NCBI RefSeq assembly: GCF_051297175.1
Contig: NZ_JBINNY010000001.1
Location: 1,550,001 to 1,614,000, forward strand
Reading direction: 5' to 3'
Length of the DNA: 64,000 nt
Origin: Dryocola sp051297175
Lineage (GTDB): Bacteria > Pseudomonadota > Gammaproteobacteria > Enterobacterales > Enterobacteriaceae
A program made the position numbers and the translations under genes. The notes under the pieces are model-generated. The model did no database searches. It was not told the DNA's origin and saw only the letters and a program-made list of their open reading frames with translations. Positions 7,627 through 16,009 of the stretch are shown piece by piece (the first letter of the stretch is position 1; each line of letters opens with the position of its first letter).

Positions 7627-9242
7627 TGGGTGGCTCCTTTTTTCAGCCCGCACAGCCCCTGGTAAACCCAGGCGGTGAATTCGCTTTCCCGCAGGGCGTC
7701 GTCCCAGGCGATGGGCCGAATGCCTTTCCAGCGCTCGTTGAGAAACGCCGAAAGCTGGTCCAGCGAGCGGGCGGGCGTAGACGTTCCAAAACGCTGTAAC
7801 AGCCCGGCGGCTCGGCAGGCGCACAGTTCGCCCTGGCAGGTGCCCATGCCAACGCGGGTCCGGCGGCGCAGATCGCCAAGGTTTTTTACCGCGAGGCTGT
7901 CGACGGCGTAGCGCACTTCCCCTGCGGTAACCGCTTCACATTCGCAGACCAGGCTGTTGCTGAGCCGATCGCCCGCCAGCAGCCGGTCGGCGCGGTCACC
8001 GTGTCGCCAGACGGCGGAGCGGCGGATGGTCGGCGGCAGAGAAATCACTTTGCGAATTGTCTCTTCCGCCGAGTTTTCAGAACCCGGAAGCGGCGTGGCG
8101 GCGGTGGTGCAGGGTTGATTGTTGCCGAGCTTTTCACAAACGGCGTTGGTCGCCCATTCGGCCATCAGACGGTAGGTCATCAGCTTGCCGCCGGTAATGG
8201 TGATAAAGCCTTCCATGCCGTCGCGCTTCGCGTGATCCAGCAGCACGATGCCCCGGCTGACGCTGCGCCCGGAGGGATCGTCATCGCTCGCCACCAGCGG
8301 GCGCACGCCCGCATAGGCGCGCAGGATGCGGGTGGAGGCAAGCTTCGGCGCAAGCTTGGCACCTTCGCGGATCAGGATGTCCACTTCCTGCGGCGTGACG
8401 CGCATATCGTCAATGCGATCGTAATCGATATGGGTGGAGGTGGTGCCGATCAGCGAAATAGTGTCGCCTGGCACGAGGATATCCGCATCGGCAGGCTTGC
8501 GGCAGCGGTTGATGACCATGTTATTAATGCGGTGGCCGAGGATCAGCAGCGACCCTTTGGCCGGGAACATGCGCACGCTCAAATCCGCATATTCGGCGAT
8601 GCGCTGCCCCCAGATCCCCGCGGCGTTGACCACTACGCTGGCATATAAATCGTGATGCTCATGAGTCTGGTGGTTGAAGACCCGCACGCCGGTTACCCGG
8701 TCGCCGCTGCGTATCAGGCCGGTGACCTCCTGCCCGGTCAGAATTTCCGCGCCGTGTTCCCTGGCATCAAGCATGTTGGCCGCCGTCAGGCGAAACGGAT
8801 CGACCGTCCCGTCGGGTACGCGAACGGCACCGATAAGCTGTGGGTTAGCGGCGGGCTCGATGCGCAGCGCTTCGTGAGGATCGAGCCGCTGGGCGTTAAT
8901 TCCGGCACTTTTACAGGCGGCGATAAACGTGCTCTGGAGGGCTAAGTCGTCTTCGGGGAGGGTGATAAACAGGCCGTCGGTACGTTCGATGCAGTGGCGG
9001 GCGATGCGCTTCAGGATGCGGTTTTCTTCAATACATTCCCTGGCCGATTCACCGTCGGTCATTGCATAGCGAGCGCCGCTGTGCAGCAATCCGTGGTTGC
9101 GGCCCGTCGCCCCGGTGGCGATGTCGTGTCTTTCGAGCAGCAGCGCGCGCAGCCCCCGCCGGGCGCAGTCGCGGGCAATTCCCGCACCGGTTGCGCCGCC
9201 GCCGATAATAATGACATCCCGTTCTTTGCTTCCCGTCGACAT
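7623..9242 (-). CDS. glpA: anaerobic glycerol-3-phosphate dehydrogenase subunit A
   Basis: The catalytic FAD subunit, which oxidises sn-glycerol-3-phosphate to dihydroxyacetone phosphate during anaerobic growth. It has 539 residues (E. coli 542). The DAO-type FAD motif IIIGGGATGAGIARDCA is at residues 10-26, followed by TGATGRNHGLLHSGARY. The C-terminal 130 residues carry a BFD-like [2Fe-2S] domain with CECE and CQGELCACR cysteines. The ATG at 9242 has AGGAGA upstream. It is the first gene of glpABC, divergent from glpT, with GlpR and CRP sites between them. In E. coli the operon is induced by glycerol-3-phosphate and by anaerobiosis; the context here fits that. Confidence 0.95.
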   Translation of the reverse strand: MSTGSKERDVIIIGGGATGAGIARDCARRGLRALLLERHDIATGATGRNHGLLHSGARYAMTDGESARECIEENRILKRIARHCIERTDGLFITLPEDDLALQSTFIAACKSAGINAQRLDPHEALRIEPAANPQLIGAVRVPDGTVDPFRLTAANMLDAREHGAEILTGQEVTGLIRSGDRVTGVRVFNHQTHEHHDLYASVVVNAAGIWGQRIAEYADLSVRMFPAKGSLLILGHRINNMVINRCRKPADADILVPGDTISLIGTTSTHIDYDRIDDMRVTPQEVDILIREGAKLAPKLASTRILRAYAGVRPLVASDDDPSGRSVSRGIVLLDHAKRDGMEGFITITGGKLMTYRLMAEWATNAVCEKLGNNQPCTTAATPLPGSENSAEETIRKVISLPPTIRRSAVWRHGDRADRLLAGDRLSNSLVCECEAVTAGEVRYAVDSLAVKNLGDLRRRTRVGMGTCQGELCACRAAGLLQRFGTSTPARSLDQLSAFLNERWKGIRPIAWDDALRESEFTAWVYQGLCGLKKGATQ

Positions 9243-9297
9243 GCTCTTCTCCTGAAAGAAACCCGTTGATCGCTATTCAGCCACAGAATGAATTATC

Positions 9298-9317
9298 AAT
9301 GTTTGATATCGAGCAAA
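9298..9317. promoter_or_regulatory. candidate GlpR operator
   Basis: AATGTTTGATATCGAGCAAA resembles the GlpR consensus WATKYTCGWWWWCGAWMATW. TTTGATATCGA gives both half-sites with a central A/T step. Further TTCGAGC and AATCGAA segments directly follow (9318-9334) and may form a second, poorer site. Its place between the glpA and glpT starts is where GlpR binds in E. coli. Confidence 0.6.
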
Positions 9318-9390
9318 TTCGAGCATAAATCGAAAGTGAAGTGTGACCTGATGCACCCTTTCGCTAATTTGTAATAAAACTGTAACGTGG

Positions 9391-9406
9391 TGTGCGATGT
9401 TTCACA
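9391..9406. promoter_or_regulatory. candidate CRP site in the glpA-glpT gap
   Basis: TGTGCGATGTTTCACA matches TGTGA-N6-TCACA at nine of ten core positions. A second, weaker TGTGA-N6-GCACC lies at 9342-9357. CRP activates glpTQ and glpABC in E. coli, so a site here is expected. Confidence 0.65.
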
Positions 9407-9482
9407 CTAAAGACAGATGATTTTCATTAACATGCGCTCGCAAAAGAACATGGCTTTTCCAGAAACTGCCACGGAGGCATTC

Positions 9483-10841
9483 ATGCTGAGTATATTTAAA
9501 CCTGCAGCGCATCAGCCAAGGCTGAAGTCAGAACACATCGATCCGACCTATCGCCGCCTGCGCTGGCAAATCTTCATGGGGATTTTCTTCGGCTACGCCG
9601 CTTACTATCTGGTGCGTAAAAACTTCACCCTTGCAATGCCTTATCTGGTGGAGCAGGGCTTCTCGCGTGGTGACCTGGGCTTTGCGCTGTCCGGGATTTC
9701 CATCGCCTATGGTTTTTCCAAGTTCATCATGGGGTCGGTTTCTGACCGCTCTAACCCGCGTGTGTTCCTGCCTGCCGGGCTGATCCTTGCCGCCGCCGTT
9801 ATGCTGTTTATGGGCTTTGTACCCTGGGCGACGTCGAGCATCGCGGTGATGTTTGTGCTGCTGTTCCTGTGCGGCTGGTTCCAGGGCATGGGCTGGCCGC
9901 CGTGTGGGCGCACCATGGTGCACTGGTGGTCGCAGAAGGAGCGCGGCGGTATCGTTTCGATTTGGAACTGCGCGCATAACGTCGGCGGCGGCATTCCTCC
10001 GCTGCTGTTCCTGCTGGGGATGGCGTGGTTTAACGACTGGCACGCGGCGCTGTATATGCCTGCCTTTGCGGCTATCCTCGTGGCGCTGATTGCGTTTGGC
10101 CTGATGCGCGATACCCCACAGTCCTGCGGCCTGCCGCCGATTGAGGAGTACAAAAACGACTACCCGGACGACTACAGCGAGAATGCGGAAGAAGAGCTGA
10201 CGGCGAAGCAAATCTTTATGCAGTACGTCTTCCCCAACCGCCTGCTGTGGTATATCGCCATCGCTAACGTGTTCGTTTACCTGCTGCGTTACGGCATCCT
10301 GGACTGGTCGCCGACCTATCTCAAAGAGGTGAAACACTTCGCGCTGGATAAATCCTCCTGGGCCTACTTCCTGTATGAATATGCGGGGATCCCGGGAACG
10401 CTGCTGTGCGGCTGGATGTCGGACAAAGTCTTTAAGGGCAACCGCGGGGCCACCGGCGTGTTCTTTATGATTCTGGTGACCATCGCCACCGTGGTGTACT
10501 GGCTAAACCCACCGGGCAATCCGGGCGTGGACATGGCCTGTATGATAGTTATCGGCTTCCTGATTTACGGCCCGGTGATGCTGATTGGCCTGCACGCTCT
10601 TGAACTGGCACCGAAAAAGGCGGCGGGCACGGCGGCTGGCTTTACCGGGCTGTTCGGCTATCTTGGCGGTTCGGTTGCGGCGAGCGCGATCGTGGGTTAT
10701 ACCGTGGACTTCTTCGGCTGGGACGGCGGCTTTATGGTGATGATCGGCGGCAGCGTGCTGGCGGTGGTTCTGCTGCTGGTGGTGATGGTGGGCGAGAACA
10801 AGCATCACCAACAAATGAAAGCCAGAGAAAATAACAGCTAG
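9483..10841 (+). CDS. glpT: glycerol-3-phosphate/phosphate antiporter
   Basis: Inner-membrane major facilitator (OPA family) that imports glycerol-3-phosphate in exchange for phosphate; in E. coli it also takes up fosfomycin. It has 452 residues, identical in length to E. coli GlpT, and is highly similar throughout. Twelve hydrophobic segments can be traced. The signature FFGYAAYYLVRKNF (substrate Arg) is near residue 45 and LLRYGILDWSPTYLKE (second Arg) is near residue 270. The ATG at 9483 has GGAGG upstream and gives the family start MLSIFKP; an in-frame ATG 66 bases earlier lacks this support. In E. coli glpQ follows in the same operon. Here glpT is followed by REP units and a terminator, so it stands alone. 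Confidence 0.96.
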   Translation: MLSIFKPAAHQPRLKSEHIDPTYRRLRWQIFMGIFFGYAAYYLVRKNFTLAMPYLVEQGFSRGDLGFALSGISIAYGFSKFIMGSVSDRSNPRVFLPAGLILAAAVMLFMGFVPWATSSIAVMFVLLFLCGWFQGMGWPPCGRTMVHWWSQKERGGIVSIWNCAHNVGGGIPPLLFLLGMAWFNDWHAALYMPAFAAILVALIAFGLMRDTPQSCGLPPIEEYKNDYPDDYSENAEEELTAKQIFMQYVFPNRLLWYIAIANVFVYLLRYGILDWSPTYLKEVKHFALDKSSWAYFLYEYAGIPGTLLCGWMSDKVFKGNRGATGVFFMILVTIATVVYWLNPPGNPGVDMACMIVIGFLIYGPVMLIGLHALELAPKKAAGTAAGFTGLFGYLGGSVAASAIVGYTVDFFGWDGGFMVMIGGSVLAVVLLLVVMVGENKHHQQMKARENNS

Positions 10842-10861
10842 GCTATTAAGCCGATTTTGTA

Positions 10862-10934
10862 AGGTGGATGAGCGCAGCGACATCCACCCTATACATCGTA
10901 AGTGTCGGATGCCGCTGCGCTAATCCGACCTACG
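10862..10934. repeat. two REP-like palindromic units (BIME-like)
   Basis: GGTGGATG (10863-10870) pairs with CATCCACC (10881-10888), and GTCGGAT (10904-10910) pairs with ATCCGAC (10923-10929), followed by CTACG. Both have the GC loop and flanking CCTA / CTACG typical of enterobacterial REP units. The pair lies between the convergent glpT and yfaE. Confidence 0.75.
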
Positions 10935-10936
10935 AC

Positions 10937-10970
10937 AAAAAAAACCTCCCGCGGGAGGTTTTTGCTTTTT
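10937..10970. terminator. bidirectional intrinsic terminator between glpT and yfaE
   Basis: The perfect palindrome AAAACCTCCC-GC-GGGAGGTTTT (10941-10962) has an A-run on its left and a T-run on its right, so it can end transcription of glpT on the plus strand and of nrdAB-yfaE on the minus strand. The yfaE stop codon begins at its right edge. Confidence 0.9.
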
Positions 10971-11223
10971 ACATCTCAATTTCAATATCGCCCTGTGCCC
11001 GGCAGCAACAGGGTAAAATCTCACCGGGCTGGATGAACGCCAGCGGTTCGCTCAGCCATTTCACCTCGCCGGATACCAGCTTAATCCGGCAGGATCCGCA
11101 GTAACCTTCCCGGCACTGATACTCTACGGCGACCTGGTGATGTTCCAGCGCCGCCAGCAGGGAAGGGTGTTCATCCTGACACATTAGATGTGCGCCGGTG
11201 ATGCTTAGCGTAATGCGGCTCAT
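10969..11223 (-). CDS. yfaE: [2Fe-2S] ferredoxin, NrdB cofactor maintenance protein
   Basis: YfaE is a small plant-type ferredoxin that reduces the diiron site of NrdB and so helps form and maintain the tyrosyl-radical cofactor (shown for E. coli YfaE). It has 84 residues. The cluster ligands are visible in CREGYCGSC (C-X4-C-X2-C), with a fourth in the LPCCC stretch near residue 73. The start codon lies three bases after the nrdB stop (TAACTGATG), so translation is probably coupled to nrdB. It ends at a strong bidirectional terminator and is the last gene of nrdAB-yfaE. Confidence 0.94.
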   Translation of the reverse strand: MSRITLSITGAHLMCQDEHPSLLAALEHHQVAVEYQCREGYCGSCRIKLVSGEVKWLSEPLAFIQPGEILPCCCRAQGDIEIEM

Positions 11224-11226
11224 CAG

Positions 11227-12357
11227 TTACAGCTGGAAGTTGCTCAGATCGTCAGCATCGACATTGGAGTCGATCTGCCCAACCAGGTAAGAGCTGACTT
11301 CGACTTCCTGCGGCGCAACCTGCACGTTGTCTGACACCAGCCACGCGTTAATCCACGGGATTGGGTTAGAACGGGTTTTGAACGGCAGGTCGAGGCCGAC
11401 GGCCTGCATGCGGATGTTGGTAATGTAATCCACATACTGGCACAGGATATCTTTGTTCAGGCCGATCATCGAACCGTCGCGGAACAGGTAGCTTGCCCAC
11501 TCTTTTTCCTGCTCGGCGGCCAGCACGAACAGGTCGTAGCATTCCTGACGGCATTCCTGGGCGATTTCGGCCATTTCCGGATCGTCTTCGCCGGAACGTA
11601 GCAGGTTCAGCATGTGCTGGGTGCCGGTCAGGTGCAGCGCTTCGTCGCGGGCAATCAGCTTGATGATTTTGGCGTTGCCTTCCATCAGCTCGCGCTCGGC
11701 AAAGGCAAATGAGCAGGCGAAGCTGACGTAGAAGCGGATTGCTTCCAGCGCGTTGACGCTCATCAGGCACAGATAAAGCTGTTTCTTCAGGGCGCGCAGG
11801 TTAACGGTCACGGTTTTGCCGTCGACGCTGTGCGTGCCTTCACCCAGCAGATGCCAGTAGCTGGTCATTTCGATCAGGTCGTCGTAATAGCCGGAGATAT
11901 CTTTCGCGCGCTTTAAGATCTCCTGGTTGGTGACGATATCGTCAAACACAACCGCCGGATCGTTAACGATATTGCGAATGATATGGGTGTAGGAGCGCGA
12001 GTGGATCGTTTCGGAGAACGCCCAGGTCTCGACCCAGGTTTCCAGCTCGGGGATAGAGATCAGCGGCAGCAGGGCGACGTTCGGGCTGCGGCCCTGAATG
12101 GAGTCCAGCAGCGTCTGGTACTTCAGGTTGCTGATGAAGATATGTTTTTCATGTTCCGGCAGCGCCTGGAAATCGATACGATCGCGGGAAACATCCACTT
12201 CTTCCGGACGCCAGAAGAAGGAGAGTTGCTTTTCAATCAGCTTTTCGAAGATGTCATATTTTTGCTGATCGTAGCGTGCCACGTTCACCGGCTGGCCAAA
12301 GAACATGGGCTCAGCAAGCTGGTTGTTTTTCGTCTGTGAAAAAGTGGTGTAAGCCAT
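11227..12357 (-). CDS. nrdB: ribonucleoside-diphosphate reductase class Ia, beta subunit
   Basis: The radical-generating diiron subunit of aerobic ribonucleotide reductase; it partners with NrdA. It has 376 residues, as in E. coli. The cofactor residues can be read: Asp85, Glu116, His119 and the radical Tyr123 in the SETIHSRSYTHI segment (one higher than the usual mature numbering), and the second-half ligands in EGNAKIIKLIARDEALH. The C-terminal tail ends VDADDLSNFQL, which is the NrdA-docking peptide. It lies downstream of nrdA across a 131-base gap that contains two REP-like units, which could stabilise or attenuate the message between the subunits. Confidence 0.97.
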   Translation of the reverse strand: MAYTTFSQTKNNQLAEPMFFGQPVNVARYDQQKYDIFEKLIEKQLSFFWRPEEVDVSRDRIDFQALPEHEKHIFISNLKYQTLLDSIQGRSPNVALLPLISIPELETWVETWAFSETIHSRSYTHIIRNIVNDPAVVFDDIVTNQEILKRAKDISGYYDDLIEMTSYWHLLGEGTHSVDGKTVTVNLRALKKQLYLCLMSVNALEAIRFYVSFACSFAFAERELMEGNAKIIKLIARDEALHLTGTQHMLNLLRSGEDDPEMAEIAQECRQECYDLFVLAAEQEKEWASYLFRDGSMIGLNKDILCQYVDYITNIRMQAVGLDLPFKTRSNPIPWINAWLVSDNVQVAPQEVEVSSYLVGQIDSNVDADDLSNFQL

Positions 12358-12385
12358 GAATTGGGGTCCTGTTTTCGAACTGAAT

Positions 12386-12416
12386 GCCGGATGGCGCTTC
12401 GCTTATCCGGCCTACG
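12386..12416. repeat. REP-like unit in the nrdA-nrdB gap (first)
   Basis: GCCGGAT and ATCCGGC pair around a GC-rich loop, followed by CTACG. This is the classic REP form. It lies inside the nrdAB transcript on the minus strand. Confidence 0.85.
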
Positions 12417-12441
12417 TATTTTCTCGCCAACGTGTGGAGTA

Positions 12442-12469
12442 GGGCGGGTAAGCAAGGCGCCACCCGCCG
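12442..12469. repeat. REP-like unit in the nrdA-nrdB gap (second)
   Basis: GGCGGGT and ACCCGCC pair around AAGCAAGGCGCC. It lies 25 bases from the previous unit, so the two form a BIME-like pair between nrdA and nrdB. Confidence 0.75.
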
Positions 12470-12488
12470 CAGGGCGTTGAAAACGGAG

Positions 12489-14774
12489 TTAGATCTTACA
12501 TGCGCCGCTTTCGCAGCCGTCGTCCTGAATTGAAGGTGCCAAGTCGTCTTGCGCATCTTCCGCACCGTCGCGGGTGTTTTGATAATACAGCGTCTTCACG
12601 CCAAATTTATAGGCGGTGAGCAGGTCTTTGAGAAGCTGCTGCATCGGCACTTTTCCTGATGGGAAACGTGACGGGTCATAGTTGGTGTTAGCAGAGATCG
12701 ACTGGTCGATAAATTTCTGCATCAGGCCAACCAGCTGCAGGTAACCGTCGTTGTTCGGCAGATCCCACAGCAGCTCGTATTTGTCCTTCAGCTCTTCGTA
12801 GTCCGGCACGACCTGGCGCAGTATGCCATCTTTAGAGGCTTTAATGCTGATGTGACCGCGCGGCGGTTCAATGCCGTTGGTGGCGTTAGAAATCTGCGAG
12901 GAGGTTTCAGACGGCATCAGCGCGGACAGCGTGGAGTTACGCAGGCCGTGAGTCTTGATAGATTCGCGCAATGCATCCCAGTCCATGTGCAGCGGCTCGT
13001 TGCTGATGACATCCAGGTCTTTCTTGTAGGTGTCGATCGGCATGATGCCTTTGGCATAGGTGGTTTCGTTGAACCACGGGCACGCGCCTTGCTCTTTCGC
13101 CAGTTCGTTAGAGGCTTTCAGCAGATAGTACTGAATGGCTTCGAACGTTTTGTGGGTCAGGTTGTTTGCGCTGCCGTCGGAGTAACGCACGCCGTGTTTC
13201 GCCAGGTAGTAAGCGAAGTTAATCACGCCTATGCCCAGAGTACGGCGGCCCATCGCTCCGCGCTTAGCGGCGATGATTGGGTAGTCCTGGTAATCCAGCA
13301 GAGCATCAAGCGCACGAACGGCAAGCGTTGCCAGCTCTTCGAGTTCGTCCAGGCTGTTGATTGCGCCCAGGTTGAAGGCTGACAGCGTACACAGCGCGAT
13401 TTCGCCGTTTTCGTCGTTAACGTCGTCCAGCGGTTTGGTCGGCAGCGCGATTTCCAGGCACAGGTTAGACTGGCGCACCGGTGCGATAGCCGGATCGAAC
13501 GGGCTGTGGGTGTTGCAGTGGTCGACGTTCTGAATGTAGATACGGCCGGTAGAAGCACGTTCCTGCATCATCAGGGAGAACAGCTCAACCGCCTTAACGC
13601 GCTGTTTGCGAATGCTGTCGTCTTTTTCATATTTGGTGTAAAGACGCTCGAACTCTTCCTGATCGGCGAAGAACGCATCGTACAGCCCCGGGGTGTCGGA
13701 CGGGCTGAACAGCGTGATGTCTTCACCTTTCAGCAGGCGGGTGTACATCAATTTGTTGATCTGCACGCCGTAGTCCATGTGGCGCACGCGGTTGCCTTCC
13801 ACGCCACGGTTGTTTTTCAGCACCAGCAGGCTTTCCACTTCCAGATGCCACATCGGGTAGAACAGGGTCGCTGCTCCGCCGCGAACGCCGCCCTGGGAGC
13901 AGGATTTCACCGCCGTCTGGAAGTGCTTGTAGAACGGGATACAGCCGGTGTGGAACGCTTCGCCGCCGCGAATTGGGCTACCCAAGGCGCGGATGCGACC
14001 GGCGTTGATGCCGATACCGGCGCGCTGGGAAACGTATTTCACAATCGCGCTGGAGGTGGCGTTGATTGAATCCAGGCTATCGCCGCATTCGATCAGCACG
14101 CAGGAGCTGAACTGGCGGGTTGGGGTGCGTACGCCGGACATAATTGGCGTTGGCAGAGAAATTTTGAACAGGGAAACGGCATCATAGAAGCGTTTCACGT
14201 AGCTCAGGCGAGTCTCGCGCGGGTAGTTAGAGAACAGGCACGCGGCAACCAGGATATAAAGGAACTGCGCGCTTTCGTAGATTTCACCGGTGACGCGGTT
14301 CTGGACCAGGTATTTACCTTCCAGCTGCTTAACCGCCGCGTAGGAGAAGCTCAAATCGCGGTCGTGGTCGATGAAATCGTCCATCTGCTTGAACTCTTCT
14401 TCCGTGTAGTCTTCCAGCAGATGTTGATCGTACTTGCCCAGCTCAATCATTTTCACTACGTGGTCGTGCAGCTTCGGCGGTTCAAACTGGCCGTAGGCTT
14501 TTTTACGCAGGTGGAAGATGGCCAGACGCGCGGCCAGGTACTGGTAGTCCGGCGCTTCGCGGGAGATTAAATCGGCGGCAGCCTTGATGATAGTCTCATG
14601 AATATCAGAGGTTTTGATGCCGTCATAAAACTGGATGTGAGAACGCAGTTCGACCTGTGAGACCGAAACGTTATTCAGTCCTTCGGCAGCCCAATCGAGA
14701 ACACGATGGATTTTATCGAGGTTAATGCGCTCGGTTCGACCGTCACGTTTTGTAACCAGCAGACTCTGATTCAT
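12489..14774 (-). CDS. nrdA: ribonucleoside-diphosphate reductase class Ia, alpha subunit
   Basis: The catalytic subunit that reduces ribonucleoside diphosphates to deoxyribonucleotides. It has 761 residues, identical in length to E. coli NrdA. An N-terminal ATP-cone (residues 1-95, starting LLVTKRDGRTERI) gives dATP control of overall activity. The ten-stranded barrel follows, with the thiyl and redox cysteines in RQFSSCVLIECGDS, in SNLCLEIALPTKP (Cys439 type) and in the GEIALCTLSA stretch. The C-terminal redox pair is in DDGCESGACKI (Cys754 and Cys759). The start at 14774 matches the family; the open frame upstream adds 16 codons through the promoter region and is not used. NrdR and DnaA boxes lie directly upstream. 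Confidence 0.97.
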   Translation of the reverse strand: MNQSLLVTKRDGRTERINLDKIHRVLDWAAEGLNNVSVSQVELRSHIQFYDGIKTSDIHETIIKAAADLISREAPDYQYLAARLAIFHLRKKAYGQFEPPKLHDHVVKMIELGKYDQHLLEDYTEEEFKQMDDFIDHDRDLSFSYAAVKQLEGKYLVQNRVTGEIYESAQFLYILVAACLFSNYPRETRLSYVKRFYDAVSLFKISLPTPIMSGVRTPTRQFSSCVLIECGDSLDSINATSSAIVKYVSQRAGIGINAGRIRALGSPIRGGEAFHTGCIPFYKHFQTAVKSCSQGGVRGGAATLFYPMWHLEVESLLVLKNNRGVEGNRVRHMDYGVQINKLMYTRLLKGEDITLFSPSDTPGLYDAFFADQEEFERLYTKYEKDDSIRKQRVKAVELFSLMMQERASTGRIYIQNVDHCNTHSPFDPAIAPVRQSNLCLEIALPTKPLDDVNDENGEIALCTLSAFNLGAINSLDELEELATLAVRALDALLDYQDYPIIAAKRGAMGRRTLGIGVINFAYYLAKHGVRYSDGSANNLTHKTFEAIQYYLLKASNELAKEQGACPWFNETTYAKGIMPIDTYKKDLDVISNEPLHMDWDALRESIKTHGLRNSTLSALMPSETSSQISNATNGIEPPRGHISIKASKDGILRQVVPDYEELKDKYELLWDLPNNDGYLQLVGLMQKFIDQSISANTNYDPSRFPSGKVPMQQLLKDLLTAYKFGVKTLYYQNTRDGAEDAQDDLAPSIQDDGCESGACKI

Positions 14775-14814
14775 GTGAGTTGTACCTGTCCGTGAAATGG
14801 AAATAATCCCCCGT

Positions 14815-14823
14815 TTATCCACA
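14815..14823 (+). promoter_or_regulatory. DnaA box upstream of nrdA (first)
   Basis: TTATCCACA is an exact match to the high-affinity DnaA box. It lies in the nrdA leader. DnaA is known to bind and control the E. coli nrdAB promoter. Confidence 0.8.
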
Positions 14824-14845
14824 GCAGCCTGCTTGTGGCTAACTT

Positions 14846-14854
14846 TGTGGATAA
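14846..14854 (-). promoter_or_regulatory. DnaA box upstream of nrdA (second, inverted)
   Basis: TGTGGATAA is the exact reverse complement of TTATCCACA, so the two boxes face each other 22 bases apart. It touches the first NrdR box. Confidence 0.8.
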
Positions 14855-14901
14855 ATACTATATGTAGGGGGTTTTGGAATAATTGACCGCTATATGGTGA
14901 G
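14855..14901 (-). promoter_or_regulatory. paired NrdR boxes of the nrdA promoter
   Basis: Two 16-base sites, ATACTATATGTAGGGG (14855-14870) and ACCGCTATATGGTGAG (14886-14901), match the NrdR box pattern with CTATAT centres. They start 31 bases apart, about three helical turns, which is the usual spacing of tandem NrdR boxes. NrdR represses nrd operons when dATP is high. Confidence 0.8.
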
Positions 14902-15131
14902 TATTCTAGTAACTAATCGGCTGAGAACAAGTATTGATTTCGGCAATGAAATGAGGTTGTGACAGGCCAGGTTTCGCTAAGTCCACGTCACATAAGGCCT
15001 GTGACAATTGTCAATGGGATGCAAAAAAAATGATATTTATGATCGAGTGCTGATTTCTTAAACTTAATGGATAATTGCGCAACTTGATGTCGCGCAAAAT
15101 CTATCTCTTTTGCTTATGACGATGTGTTTAA
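14902..15131. other. ubiG-nrdA gap: remaining nrdA promoter and an imperfect inverted repeat
   Basis: There is no gene here. TTGTGACAGGCC (14957-14968) and GGCCTGTGACAA (14996-15007) form a 12-base inverted repeat with one mismatch and a 27-base spacer. It is downstream of ubiG and upstream of nrdA on the minus strand. It could be a read-through barrier or a protein site. The rest is AT-rich. In E. coli yfaL lies between these genes; nothing of it is seen. Confidence 0.5.
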
Positions 15132-15851
15132 TTAGCTCTCTGTATGCAACATGTAGTTAACATCTACGCCCGGGCCGAGGGAGAATTTGTTAGTCACCGG
15201 ATTGAAATGCAGCCCGGTCATGTGGCGTTCGCGCAGTTGGGTTTGGTCAACCCAGGCCAAAAGCTCGGCAGGCTTGATGAACTTCTTAACGTCATGCGTG
15301 CCCTTTGGCACCATGCGCAGGATGTATTCCGCGCCGACCACCGCCATCAGCCAGGATTTGCCGTTACGGTTAATGGTCGAGAAGAACACGTGACCGCCGG
15401 GCTTCACCAATTTTGCACAGGCCTTCACTACGGACTGCGGGTCCGGTACGTGCTCCAGCATTTCCATACAGGTCACCACGTCGTAAAGCCCGGCGTGCTT
15501 GTCGGCGTGCTCTTCAACGGTTTCCTGCACGTATTCCACCTGAATACCGCTTTCCAGCGCGTGCAGGCGTGCAACCTGAAGCGGCTCAAAGCCCATGTCC
15601 AGCCCGGTGACGTTTGCGCCTTCGCGGGCCATGCTCTCCGCGAGAATGCCGCCGCCGCAGCCCACATCCAGTACTTTTTTGCCAAACAGGCCGCCTGAAC
15701 GTTGATTGATATAGCCCAGACGCAGCGGATTAATACGGTGCAGCGGTTTAAACTCGCCTTCTAAATCCCACCAGCGTGACGCAACGGCTTCGAATTTAGC
15801 GATTTCGTCATGGTCGACGTTTTGGATAACCGGTTGGTTTTCGGCATTCAT
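15132..15851 (-). CDS. ubiG: bifunctional ubiquinone O-methyltransferase
   Basis: Class I SAM-dependent methyltransferase that carries out both O-methylation steps of ubiquinone synthesis. It has 239 residues (E. coli 240). The SAM-binding motif I VLDVGCGGGILAESMAREGA is near residue 58, and motif II (DVVTCMEMLEHVPDP) follows. The WWDLEGEFKPLHRINPLRL segment near the N-terminus is typical of UbiG. The in-frame GTG 12 bases upstream overlaps the AGGAG that serves the ATG, so the ATG at 15851 is taken as the start. It is divergent from gyrA, as in E. coli. Confidence 0.95.
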   Translation of the reverse strand: MNAENQPVIQNVDHDEIAKFEAVASRWWDLEGEFKPLHRINPLRLGYINQRSGGLFGKKVLDVGCGGGILAESMAREGANVTGLDMGFEPLQVARLHALESGIQVEYVQETVEEHADKHAGLYDVVTCMEMLEHVPDPQSVVKACAKLVKPGGHVFFSTINRNGKSWLMAVVGAEYILRMVPKGTHDVKKFIKPAELLAWVDQTQLRERHMTGLHFNPVTNKFSLGPGVDVNYMLHTES

Positions 15852-15959
15852 GGGGACACTCACTCCTTGCTCGTGAAGACCTGGAGTATATCAGCCCCTG
15901 CCAACTAATAAAGCGCCGTGCAAACGTGTTCAGGTTTCCCCACCACGCGCCGCTTGTGT

Positions 15960-15965
15960 TATAAT
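15960..15965 (+). promoter_or_regulatory. gyrA -10 element
   Basis: TATAAT, preceded by TGTGT and followed by TTGCGACC, lies 45 bases before the gyrA ATG at the position of the known E. coli gyrA promoter. No good -35 is visible, which fits a supercoiling-sensitive promoter (induced by relaxation in E. coli). Confidence 0.65.
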
Positions 15966-16009
15966 TTGCGACCTTTGAATCCGGGACACAGTAGAGGGAT
16001 AGCGGTTAC

